NCBI GenBank assembly: GCA_013153915.1
Contig: JAADDL010000004.1
Span: forward strand, 1-14,112
Direction of reading: 5' to 3'
Source of the DNA: Campylobacterota bacterium
GTDB taxonomy: Bacteria; Campylobacterota; Campylobacteria; Campylobacterales; JALSKU01
Length of the DNA stretch: 14,112 nt
Below are positions 6,459 to 13,476 of the stretch, one piece after another (position 1 is the first letter of the stretch; each line of letters opens with the position of its first letter). The notes under the pieces are model-generated. The model made no database searches and was not told the DNA's origin. It saw nothing but the letters and a program-made list of their open reading frames with translations. Position numbers and translations under genes: made by a program.

Positions 6459-7571
6459 ATGTTACTTTTGACACCCGGACCCACCGCAGTACCCGAAAAG
6501 ATAAGGATGGCTATGAGCGCTCCGACCATCCACCATAGAACTCCGGAATTTTCGGAGATATTTAGACAAGCTAGACAAAAGTTATCAAAAGTGTTCGGTA
6601 TGCCCGAAGTTTTACTATTAAGCTCAAGCGGTACGGGGGCTATGGAAGCAAGCGTTACAAACCTTTGCCGTAAAAAGGCTCTTACCGTAAATGCGGGAAA
6701 ATTCGGAGAGAGATTTGGAAAAATTGTTAAAGCTTTCAATCTTGAGCTTGTAGAGCTAAAATATGAGTGGAATACTCCCGCAAGCGTAAAAGATATAGAG
6801 GAAGCTTTGCAAAATAACGATGATATAGATGCGGTTTTTATACAAGTTTGTGAAAGTGCGGGAGGGCTTAGACATCCCGTAGAAGAGATAGCGAAAGCCG
6901 TAAAAGAGTTCAATAAAGATATCGTTGTCGTTGCGGACGGTATAACCGCCGTCGGGGTTGAAAAGGTGGATGTGAGAGATATAGACGCCCTTATAAGCGG
7001 CAGTCAAAAAGCTTTTATGTTGCCTCCGGGTCTATCGATGATAGGTTTAAGCCCTTTGGCTATCAAAAAGATAGAGGAAAAGAGTTTCGGATACTACTTC
7101 AATCTAGCAACTGAGCTTGAAAAGCAAAGAAAAGATACTACGGCTTGGACTGCGGCGACTACTCTTATCATAGGGTTAAACGCAATGCTTGATGAGATAT
7201 TCGATATAGGTTTGGATAGATTTTATAAGATAACGAAAGCTAGGAGCAAGGCTAGTTTAAAAGCTCTTGAAGCCATAGGTTTCAATATATATCCAAAATC
7301 GCCTGCTATCGCCATGAGTGCAGTATATAACGATAGAGCCGATGAGATAAGAAAGATACTAAAACAAAAGTATGAGGTCAATATCGCAGGCGGGCAAGAC
7401 CATCTAAAAGGCAAACTTTTTAGGATAAACCATATGGGGCTCATAAAGCCTTATGAAGCGTCTTGGGTTTTGAATGCTCTTGAGATGATTTTGGATGAGA
7501 CTAAAGTTAGAGTGTATAACGGTGAGGCAAATCGGGTGTTTAATGAAATATACTATAAAGAGATCGTATGA
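6459..7571 (+). CDS. Class V PLP-dependent aminotransferase (alanine-glyoxylate / serine-pyruvate type)
   Basis: The 370-residue protein is a fold-type I, class V aminotransferase. Visible landmarks are the N-terminal LTPGPTAVP, the cofactor-phosphate loop LLSSSGTGAMEA (residues 53-64), VVVADGITAVG with Asp160 expected to contact the pyridine nitrogen, and ISGSQKAFMLPPG, where Lys184 forms the Schiff base. The C-terminal GQDHLKGKLFRINHMG carries the carboxylate-binding Arg. Family members use alanine, serine or aspartate as amino donors with glyoxylate, pyruvate or hydroxypyruvate; some replace SerC in serine synthesis. Sequence alone does not fix the substrate. It follows tkt by 9 bp (RBS AAGGAGAG) and overlaps hisZ by 4 bp (ATGA), so a role in amino-acid synthesis is plausible. 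Phosphoserine aminotransferase activity is a possible alternative. Confidence 0.9.
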   Translation: MLLLTPGPTAVPEKIRMAMSAPTIHHRTPEFSEIFRQARQKLSKVFGMPEVLLLSSSGTGAMEASVTNLCRKKALTVNAGKFGERFGKIVKAFNLELVELKYEWNTPASVKDIEEALQNNDDIDAVFIQVCESAGGLRHPVEEIAKAVKEFNKDIVVVADGITAVGVEKVDVRDIDALISGSQKAFMLPPGLSMIGLSPLAIKKIEEKSFGYYFNLATELEKQRKDTTAWTAATTLIIGLNAMLDEIFDIGLDRFYKITKARSKASLKALEAIGFNIYPKSPAIAMSAVYNDRADEIRKILKQKYEVNIAGGQDHLKGKLFRINHMGLIKPYEASWVLNALEMILDETKVRVYNGEANRVFNEIYYKEIV

Positions 7572-8422
7572 TTTATGAGCATGAGATACCGAGAAACAGC
7601 AAACTTTATTTTGGCAAAAGCGCCAAATTAAAAAGAGAGCTGGAGTATATATCGAGTAAAATATTGGAGGATTTCGGCTATCAGGAGATAGTCACTCCGA
7701 CCTTTTCGTATCATCAGCATAACTCCATAGACGAAAAAGAGTTGATAAGATTTTCGGATGAGAAAAACAATATCATATCGTTAAGAGCCGATAGTACGCT
7801 TGATGTGGTAAGGCTTATCACTAAAAGGCTGGGTCGGAGTATAAAGAGCAGGAAGTGGTTTTATATACAACCCGTATATAGGTATCCAAGCAACGAAATA
7901 TATCAAGTGGGAGCGGAAAATATAGGCTCGAGCGATCTTAGCGAACCCATAAATATATCCATAGAAATATATAAGAAGATAGATATTAAACCGATGTTGC
8001 ATATTTGCAATATCAATATTCCGAGAATTATATCTAAAGAGTTGAATTTGCCTATCTCGATATTCGGTAGCGGCAATCTTGAGGAGATTTTGAAAAAAAA
8101 TATTCATTGGTTAAATAAATTGGCTTGCTTGGAGTCGATGGACGATATAAGAAGCGTTATCAAAATAGCGCCAAATAGCATCAAAAAAGAGCTTGAGAAG
8201 ATGTATGAGTTGAGTAAGAAAATAGATTATGACAATATATTTTTTTCACCCCTTTATTATGATAGAATGAGATATTATAACGATTTATTTTTTAGATTTT
8301 TCGATAAAAACAGAACCCTTTGCGTCGGGGGATGCTATCTTTTTGAAGATAACGAAGCGGTAGGTTTTGCCGAATATATAGACGCGATTATAGAGATAAA
8401 AGGAGATAGCGAAAATGAGTAA
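7568..8422 (+). CDS. hisZ: ATP phosphoribosyltransferase regulatory subunit (HisZ)
   Basis: HisZ is a catalytically dead relative of histidyl-tRNA synthetase that forms a complex with short-form HisG and supports the first, feedback-regulated step of histidine synthesis. The 284-residue protein shows the class II synthetase-like core: EDFGYQEIVTPTFSYH near 34-49, SLRADSTLDVVRLI near 71-84, the degenerate motif 2 (FYIQPVYRYPSNEIYQVGAE) followed by NIGSSD, and a C-terminal core piece CVGGCYLFEDNEAVGFA. There is no anticodon-binding domain, which separates it from real HisRS, and the length is at the short end for HisZ. It overlaps the aminotransferase by 4 bp and purA by 8 bp. No hisG is in the window. 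A HisRS paralogue of other function is a weaker alternative. Confidence 0.88.
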   Translation: MIYEHEIPRNSKLYFGKSAKLKRELEYISSKILEDFGYQEIVTPTFSYHQHNSIDEKELIRFSDEKNNIISLRADSTLDVVRLITKRLGRSIKSRKWFYIQPVYRYPSNEIYQVGAENIGSSDLSEPINISIEIYKKIDIKPMLHICNINIPRIISKELNLPISIFGSGNLEEILKKNIHWLNKLACLESMDDIRSVIKIAPNSIKKELEKMYELSKKIDYDNIFFSPLYYDRMRYYNDLFFRFFDKNRTLCVGGCYLFEDNEAVGFAEYIDAIIEIKGDSENE

Positions 8423-9671
8423 AGCTGATATGATAGTCGGTATCCAGTGGGGAGACGAGGGAAAGGGCAAGATAGTGGATAGACTTGCTAGCGAATACGA
8501 TGTGGTTGCCAGATATCAAGGCGGACACAATGCGGGACACACGATAGTCGTAGAAGATATGAAGCTTGCTTTGCACCTTATACCGTCGGGGGTTTTAAAT
8601 AAAGAGGCTATAAACATCATCGGCAACGGTGTTGTGGTTTCCCCGAAAGCTTTGATAAAAGAGGTAAAAGATAACGGTTTTGACGATCTTGAAGGAAGGC
8701 TTTTTATCAGTGATAAAGCTCATGTGATACTCAACTTTCACCAAGAGATAGATATGGCAAGAGAGAGGTTGAGAGGCAAAAAAGCGATAGGAACAACCGG
8801 CAAAGGCATAGGACCCGCTTATGGACTAAAGATAGAGAGAAACGGACACAGGCTCGGAGAGCTTAGAGATACTAAAAAGATGAGCGAATCTTTGCTTGAG
8901 TATTTCAAAACAAACGAGGAGTATTTTAAATTTCTCGGAGTGGAAGTGCCTACATATGAAGAGTTAAAAAGAGAGCTTGACGAGTACGCTAAGTTTTTAA
9001 AACCGTTTTTATGCGATACCACTCATCTGATATGGAGTGAACTTAAAAAAGATAAGAGAGTTTTGCTTGAGGGTGCTCAGGGAACTCTTTTGGATATAGA
9101 CCATGGGACTTATCCGTATGTAACAAGCTCAAATACGATAAGTGCCGGCGCTTGTACGGGGCTCGGGATAAATCATAAAGATATCGGAAAAGTGATAGGT
9201 ATAGTAAAAGCTTATTGTACAAGAGTTGGAAACGGACCGTTTCCAACGGAGGATTTCGGCGAAGATGGTAAGATGCTAGGAGAAAAAGGGCATGAGTTCG
9301 GCACCACAACGGGACGCGCAAGGAGATGCGGATGGTTTGACGGTGTGGCTTGCAGGTACGCTAGCAGGCTTAACGGATGTGACGAGCTTGCCTTGATGAA
9401 GCTTGATGTGCTTGACGGATTTGAAAAGATAAAATTGTGCGTGGCGTATGAGATAGACGGAAAGAGAGTGGAGGATTTTCCTTCAAACCTTGAAAATGTT
9501 AAACCTATTTATGAAGAGATAGAGGGTTGGGATAGAGTAAAAGGTATCGATAGATATGACGATTTGCCTAAAAACGCTCAAAGATTTGTGGATAAGATTG
9601 AAGAGATAAGCGGTGTTAAGGTCGGCATCATATCAACAGGACCCGATAGAGGTGAAACTATCATAAGGTAG
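8415..9671 (+). CDS. purA: Adenylosuccinate synthetase
   Basis: PurA joins IMP and aspartate using GTP to make adenylosuccinate, the committed step toward AMP. The 418-residue protein is full length and has every landmark: the GTP loop GIQWGDEGKGKIVD (residues 9-22, with catalytic Asp13), GGHNAGHTIVV carrying the catalytic His near 41, GTTGKGIGPAY near 126-136, the substrate loop TTTGRARRCGWFDG near 297-310, guanine-recognising KLDVLDG, and the C-terminal STGPDRGE. The ATG lies within the end of hisZ (8-bp overlap) with AAAGGAG upstream. In Helicobacter and Campylobacter the same gene is followed by FliJ-like and MotE-like genes, as here. Confidence 0.97.
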   Translation: MSKADMIVGIQWGDEGKGKIVDRLASEYDVVARYQGGHNAGHTIVVEDMKLALHLIPSGVLNKEAINIIGNGVVVSPKALIKEVKDNGFDDLEGRLFISDKAHVILNFHQEIDMARERLRGKKAIGTTGKGIGPAYGLKIERNGHRLGELRDTKKMSESLLEYFKTNEEYFKFLGVEVPTYEELKRELDEYAKFLKPFLCDTTHLIWSELKKDKRVLLEGAQGTLLDIDHGTYPYVTSSNTISAGACTGLGINHKDIGKVIGIVKAYCTRVGNGPFPTEDFGEDGKMLGEKGHEFGTTTGRARRCGWFDGVACRYASRLNGCDELALMKLDVLDGFEKIKLCVAYEIDGKRVEDFPSNLENVKPIYEEIEGWDRVKGIDRYDDLPKNAQRFVDKIEEISGVKVGIISTGPDRGETIIR

Positions 9672-9679
9672 GAAGTTTT

Positions 9680-10099
9680 ATGAAAACAAAATATTCTCAA
9701 CTGGTTAAAATAAGAAAACAAAAAGTTGACAGTATCGAGAATATTATAGCGGTTTTAAATAGATACAAAGATATACTAAATAGCGATATTGAATCTATCT
9801 TAAAACAGATAAAAGAGATAGAGGTGCCAAAAAAAGGAGAGTTTGTAAAATTTTTATCGAGAAATTACACTTTTGAAACTTTGATGAACAGAAAAAGAGA
9901 GAAAGAGCTTCAACTAAGGCAAAAGGAAGAGGAGATAAAGATAGCTCAGCAAGAGCATAAAAAAGCGCTGATAGAGTATGAGAAGGTAAAATACCTTGAG
10001 GATGTGGTTATCCAAGAGAAATTGAAAAAGATGCAAAAAGAGGAAGAGAAAATGCTTGATGAGGTTTCAATCATAACATATAAAAGGAGGCATATTTGA
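9680..10099 (+). CDS. FliJ-like coiled-coil protein
   Basis: The 139-residue protein is almost entirely coiled coil, basic and without a membrane segment, with the FliJ-like layout: N-terminal KYSQLVKIRKQKVDSIENII, a central RKREKELQLRQKEEE, and the C-terminal LEDVVIQEKLKKMQKEEEK ending in LDE. FliJ is the stalk-like component of the flagellar export ATPase complex. The gene sits directly after purA (8-bp gap, RBS AGGAAG), where Helicobacter HP0256 and Campylobacter Cj1497c are found as I recall; HP0256 was studied as a motility-related FliJ homologue. It overlaps the next, MotE-like gene by 4 bp. Coiled-coil sequence likeness is weak evidence alone; position gives most of the support. Confidence 0.68.
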   Translation: MKTKYSQLVKIRKQKVDSIENIIAVLNRYKDILNSDIESILKQIKEIEVPKKGEFVKFLSRNYTFETLMNRKREKELQLRQKEEEIKIAQQEHKKALIEYEKVKYLEDVVIQEKLKKMQKEEEKMLDEVSIITYKRRHI

Positions 10100-10632
10100 A
10101 GATATTTATATCTATCTTAACCATCCTCTCTTTTTGTTTTGCGGCGGATAGCAAGAGTGCGACTTATGATTGTAACCAAATATTTGAGCAAAGAAAAGCG
10201 GAACTTGCCAAAAAGATAGAAAAAATCGATGAAGCGCAAGAAGCTTACGAGGCTTTAAGGGCTGCGACGAATGCGTTGCTGGATAAAAAAAGAGAGCTTC
10301 TTTTGAAAAAAGAGCAAGATATAAACGCTACTTTAAAGACGATAGAAATCAAAAAGAAAGAGTTAAATAAATTAATCAAAGAGAATAAAGAGCTTTTGCA
10401 AGCCATTAAGGACGCAAAAGACGATAAAATAAGCGAAACTTACTCTAAAATGAAAGATTCTGCGGCGGCTATGATACTTTCAAATATGAAAATATCTCAA
10501 GCTTGCAAGATACTTTTCAATCTAAAACCGAAAAAGATTTCAAAAATAATGGCTAAAATGCCTCCCCAAAAGGCATCCAAAATCACTGAATCACTGATAA
10601 AAGGACCACCGTTTAATGAGGAGAAGAGATGA
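10096..10632 (+). CDS. Exported MotE-like protein with MgtE-N-type C-terminal domain
   Basis: The start is TTG at 10096, overlapping the preceding stop (TTTGA) and preceded by an excellent AAGGAGG; no better start exists. The 178-residue protein has a signal sequence (MKIFISILTILSFCFA, cleavage near 16), so it should be periplasmic. A coiled coil follows (about 30-118), then an MgtE-N-like helical domain (about 118-165) with MILSNMKISQACKILFNLKP and ISKIMAKMPPQKASKI. This is the MotE family layout known for stator-related periplasmic proteins. Cys26 and Cys137 could form a disulfide. Residues 75-79 read DINAT, a Campylobacter-type N-glycosylation sequon. The Campylobacter jejuni protein in this position (Cj1496c, from memory) is a reported glycoprotein. 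It overlaps the next gene by 4 bp. Confidence 0.75.
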   Translation: MKIFISILTILSFCFAADSKSATYDCNQIFEQRKAELAKKIEKIDEAQEAYEALRAATNALLDKKRELLLKKEQDINATLKTIEIKKKELNKLIKENKELLQAIKDAKDDKISETYSKMKDSAAAMILSNMKISQACKILFNLKPKKISKIMAKMPPQKASKITESLIKGPPFNEEKR

Positions 10633-10910
10633 TAACGATAACATTTAGCGCGTTTTCTTTTTTAAAATCGAAGCTTAAAGAGAAAAATATCGAGTGTACA
10701 AATGTTAAGATGGAGATTCCCGAAGGGTTAAGCGTAGAGAAGCTGATAGATTATATAGGACTTGATAGAGAGGATGTGGAAGCGGCGTTTGTCAACCATA
10801 GAATAATGCCTCTTGATACCGTTATCGGGGATGGAGACAAGATAGCTTTAGTGCCTCCCGGAGGTATTCCAAATCATGTAGCGGCTTATGTCGGCAAAAA
10901 CAATAAGTGA
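10629..10910 (+). CDS. MoaD/ThiS-family ubiquitin-fold protein with C-terminal extension
   Basis: The 93-residue protein has the beta-grasp pattern of small sulfur carriers: ITITFSAFSFLKSKL, EGLSVEKLIDYIGL, AFVNHRIMPLDTVIGDGDKI and ALVPPGG. In working MoaD and ThiS the Gly-Gly is the C-terminus, where it is adenylated and thiocarboxylated. Here Gly78-Gly79 is followed by 14 more residues (IPNHVAAYVGKNNK). The protein either is no longer a sulfur carrier or must be trimmed first, as is known for some MoaD-like proteins processed by JAMM peptidases. No MoaE, ThiF-type activating enzyme or peptidase is nearby. It overlaps the MotE-like gene by 4 bp (ATGA) and ends the long transcription unit. 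Family call is good; substrate and partner are unknown. Confidence 0.82.
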   Translation: MITITFSAFSFLKSKLKEKNIECTNVKMEIPEGLSVEKLIDYIGLDREDVEAAFVNHRIMPLDTVIGDGDKIALVPPGGIPNHVAAYVGKNNK

Positions 10911-10968
10911 CACTTTTTTATAATTTTGTGACAAAGATATATTTTAATAAGCTCTTTACGAAATTTTA

Positions 10969-10988
10969 GATAAAATATTTGCTAAAAT
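10969..10988 (+). promoter_or_regulatory. Possible sigma-70 promoter for the DUF507-carA genes
   Basis: The 101-bp gap between the MoaD-like gene and the DUF507 gene is the largest break on the + strand after panD. It holds two TAAAAT hexamers, at 10971-10976 (in GATAAAAT) and 10983-10988, each one mismatch from TATAAT and 24-41 bp upstream of the ATG at 11012. The DNA before them is strongly T-rich. No convincing -35 box is at the right spacing. No attenuator or convincing terminator stem was found. Confidence 0.35.
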
Positions 10989-11011
10989 AAATAATAGTAA
11001 GGTTTGTTAGT

Positions 11012-11563
11012 ATGAAAATAGGAAAACCGCACGCACCGTATATAGCAAATAAAATCGCAATAGATCTACTAAATAGCTCGTTTATAACTATGAGTTCCGG
11101 TGTAGAACCGGTAGCAAAAGCCGCAAAGGATATTATCGAAGTGGATATTCAAAAAGAGTTGGCTCTTGAAGAGAGAGTTTATGAAATTATGGAAGAGAAT
11201 GCGGACGAGATGGAGTTTATGCAGGTAGACCAAAGAAATATGTTTTGGCTTATCAAAAAAAGACTTGCAAATGAGTATGGAGTGATTCTCTCTTATGAAG
11301 ATAGATATAGTGACCTCTCTCATAAGATACTTGATAATCTTATCCAAAATGATTTGATAGAGTTTAATGTATCAGAAAATATGGTAAAAAATATAATTTT
11401 CAGCTCTATTGAGAGTTATCTTGAAAAGTTTGAAGAGATAGAGGATAGAGTTATTGAAAAGATTAAAAACTATAAAAGAAAGTTGATACCGGGTAGTGAA
11501 GAGTATGATATAGTATTTGAAAAGTTATATCAAGAAGAGCTTAAAAAGATAGGGATGATGTAG
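11012..11563 (+). CDS. DUF507 family protein
   Basis: The 183-residue, acidic, soluble, mostly helical protein has the features of the DUF507 family: the N-terminal MKIGKPHAPYIANKIAIDLL, an acidic helix with EERVYEIMEENADEMEF, QVDQRNMFWLIKKRLANEYG, and a second half repeating the pattern with LSHKILDNLIQ and DRVIEKIKNYKRKL. No signal sequence or membrane helix is present. The function of the family is not established. It has its own upstream gap with a possible promoter and is followed 8 bp later by carA, which matches the Campylobacter order (Cj1495c-Cj1494c, as recalled). The start is an ATG preceded by TAAGG. Confidence 0.88.
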   Translation: MKIGKPHAPYIANKIAIDLLNSSFITMSSGVEPVAKAAKDIIEVDIQKELALEERVYEIMEENADEMEFMQVDQRNMFWLIKKRLANEYGVILSYEDRYSDLSHKILDNLIQNDLIEFNVSENMVKNIIFSSIESYLEKFEEIEDRVIEKIKNYKRKLIPGSEEYDIVFEKLYQEELKKIGMM

Positions 11564-11571
11564 GAAAAGAT

Positions 11572-12696
11572 ATGCAAGATATTTGGGTATATATTGAAGA
11601 CGGTACTTTTATAAAGGCTAAAAGTTTCGGTTCAAAGGGTACAAAAACGGGTGAGATAGTTTTTAATACCTCTATGAGCGGTTATCAAGAGATAGTAAGC
11701 GATCCAAGTTATGCCGGACAATTTATAGTCTTTACTATGCCCGAGATCGGCAATGTCGGCTGTAATGATGACGATATGGAAAGTTCTAGCGTCTATGCCA
11801 GCGGCGTTATAGTGAGAAATTATCAAAAAAGATATTCAAATTTTAGAGCCGAAGAGTCGCTTGATGATTTTTTGAAAAAGCATAAGGCTATAGGGATTTG
11901 CGATATAGATACGAGGTCTTTGACGAAAATCGTTAGAGACGGGGGTTCGTTGATGATGATAGCCTCTACCGAAATTTCCGATAAAGAGAAGTTAAAAGAG
12001 TTGCTTTTAAACTCTCCTAGGATTGAAGAGATAAACTACATAAAACAAGTTAGCACGAAAACTTCATATATCCATAAATACGGAGCTTGGAATCACTCTA
12101 AAATGAGCTACAATACCGATATTTCCAAATTGAAAAAGATAGTGGCGATAGATTTTGGAGTTAAAAGGAATATCTTAAACGAGTTGAGCGAGGTCGGATT
12201 TGAAGTGGAGGTTGTGCCTCACGATTTTGATGCCGATAAGTTGATAGATAGATATAAAAGAGGCGAGATAAAAGCGGTTTTTCTATCAAACGGCCCAGGA
12301 GATCCTTTGGTTTTAAAAGATGAAGCCAAAGAGATAAAAAAGTTGATAGACGCTAAGGTTCCTATGTTCGCCATTTGCCTAGGACATCAACTTCTAAGCA
12401 TAGCTCACGGACATCCTACTTATAAGTTAAAATTCGGTCAGCACGGAGGCAACCATCCCGTGCAAAATCAAAATAGCAAGATAGTGGAGATAACGGCTCA
12501 AAATCACAACTATAATGTACCAAATACCATTTGCGATATAGCCGATATCACCCATATAAATCTTTTTGACGATACTATCGAAGGGGTAAAATATAAAAAC
12601 TCTCCTATTTTTTCGGTACAACACCATCCCGAAGCCAGCCCCGGACCTCATGATAGTAGATATATCTTTAAAGAGTTTGCCGATAGGATAAAGTAG
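11572..12696 (+). CDS. carA: Carbamoyl-phosphate synthase small subunit
   Basis: CarA hydrolyses glutamine and passes ammonia to CarB, which makes carbamoyl phosphate for arginine and pyrimidines. The 374-residue protein has the N-terminal CarA domain (FNTSMSGYQEIVSDPSYAGQ at about 25-44, then VIVRNYQKR) and the C-terminal class I amidotransferase domain (about 190-374). The catalytic triad is intact: Cys269 in FAICLGHQ, His352 and Glu354 in HHPEASPGP. SNGPGDP and FGQHGGNHPVQ are also present. It follows the DUF507 gene by 8 bp (RBS AGGAAA). No carB is in the window. Its stop codon TAG shares its G with a GTG that begins a 20-codon ORF. Confidence 0.97.
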   Translation: MQDIWVYIEDGTFIKAKSFGSKGTKTGEIVFNTSMSGYQEIVSDPSYAGQFIVFTMPEIGNVGCNDDDMESSSVYASGVIVRNYQKRYSNFRAEESLDDFLKKHKAIGICDIDTRSLTKIVRDGGSLMMIASTEISDKEKLKELLLNSPRIEEINYIKQVSTKTSYIHKYGAWNHSKMSYNTDISKLKKIVAIDFGVKRNILNELSEVGFEVEVVPHDFDADKLIDRYKRGEIKAVFLSNGPGDPLVLKDEAKEIKKLIDAKVPMFAICLGHQLLSIAHGHPTYKLKFGQHGGNHPVQNQNSKIVEITAQNHNYNVPNTICDIADITHINLFDDTIEGVKYKNSPIFSVQHHPEASPGPHDSRYIFKEFADRIK

Positions 12697-12758
12697 TGGG
12701 TTTTATAAAAGCGAAAATTTATGACATATTAGATGAGGAAACGGTTTGGATATCGTAA
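12696..12758 (+). CDS. Candidate 20-codon ORF coupling carA to the downstream membrane protein
   Basis: The carA stop TAG overlaps a GTG (TAGTG at 12694-12698) that opens a frame of 20 codons to TAA at 12756, encoding GFIKAKIYDILDEETVWIS after the start. Its end overlaps the first 13 bp of the next gene, and the next gene's ribosome site (GAGGAA) lies inside it. That layout suits translational coupling or a leader peptide, but no independent ribosome site and no family likeness are seen. It may be chance or the remnant of a gene. Confidence 0.2.
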   Translation: MGFIKAKIYDILDEETVWIS

Positions 12759-13468
12759 ATCTATATGTCGTTATGAGTGTCGCTTTTCTTGGGAGTCTTG
12801 GACACTGTGTCGGTATGTGCGGAGGTTTTATCGTAGCTTATACGGCGGCAAAGGTGGACTCCGATAAGAGTAGGGCTTATCAATTTTTATGCCACTTTCT
12901 ATACAATATAGGCAGAGTCACTTCATATGCCATTATAGGCGCTTTTTTTGGATTATTAGGAAGTATTTTCGTATTTGATCACATATCTATGGGTATTTTA
13001 AATGTAGTTATCGGTATTTTTATGTTTTTTATGGGGTTGTCTTTGATGGGTAAGATAAGATTTTTAACATCCATCGAGTCCTCTTTAGCTAGCAGTCCCG
13101 CCGTGAAAAAGCTTTTTTCTATGCTGATACACTCAAAATCACTTCCGAGTTTTTTCTTTTTGGGTATGTTAAACGGTTTTTTGCCATGCGGTTTGGTCTA
13201 TTTTTTTGCGGCTTCGGCGGCATCTACGGGTTCACCTTTTTGGGGTGCGGTTGTGATGATGATATTTGGACTCTCCACTATCCCCGTACTTTTAGGGCTG
13301 GGCTTTATCGTCGGTTCTTTAAAAAGTACCAGTTTTAGAAAAACTATGATTCAAATAGCCTCTTTTTTAATAATAGTTTTCGGTCTATACATGATATATA
13401 AAGGATATTGGTTTATAACCGACCCGAATGCCACTTTTCATGACTGTTGCAAAGCCAAACACCCTTAG
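12746..13468 (+). CDS. Sulfite exporter TauE/SafE-type (COG2836) membrane protein
   Basis: The 240-residue polytopic membrane protein has about six hydrophobic segments. Characteristic motifs are SLGHCVGMCGGF (His20, Cys21, Cys25) at the end of the first helix and NGFLPCGLVYFF (Cys148) in the second half, the paired Cys motifs of the COG2836/DsbD-like transmembrane family. Members are often linked to cytochrome oxidase assembly and to copper or thiol handling; the name sulfite exporter is an annotation label, not proof of substrate. The C-terminal tail has HDCCKAKH, a possible metal-binding cluster. The TTG start at 12746 is supported by GAGGAA 7 bp upstream; no ATG is nearer. A histidine kinase follows after 8 bp. 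The family is fairly sure; the transported species is unknown. Confidence 0.83.
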   Translation: MDIVNLYVVMSVAFLGSLGHCVGMCGGFIVAYTAAKVDSDKSRAYQFLCHFLYNIGRVTSYAIIGAFFGLLGSIFVFDHISMGILNVVIGIFMFFMGLSLMGKIRFLTSIESSLASSPAVKKLFSMLIHSKSLPSFFFLGMLNGFLPCGLVYFFAASAASTGSPFWGAVVMMIFGLSTIPVLLGLGFIVGSLKSTSFRKTMIQIASFLIIVFGLYMIYKGYWFITDPNATFHDCCKAKHP

Positions 13469-13476
13469 GAGATATT

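Noticed and set aside
10096..10143. Cys14 of the MotE-like protein as a lipobox
   Set aside because: The residues before it (Leu-Ser-Phe) do not fit a lipobox, since the -1 residue is Phe; a standard signal peptidase site after Ala16 fits better.
10906..10918. AAGTGACACTT with following T run after the MoaD-like gene as a terminator
   Set aside because: The palindrome leaves a one-base loop, so as RNA only about three base pairs can form; too weak to support.
13424..13438. DPNAT near the end of the TauE/SafE-type protein as a glycosylation sequon
   Set aside because: Proline occupies the X position after Asp, which is excluded in the Campylobacter-type sequon.
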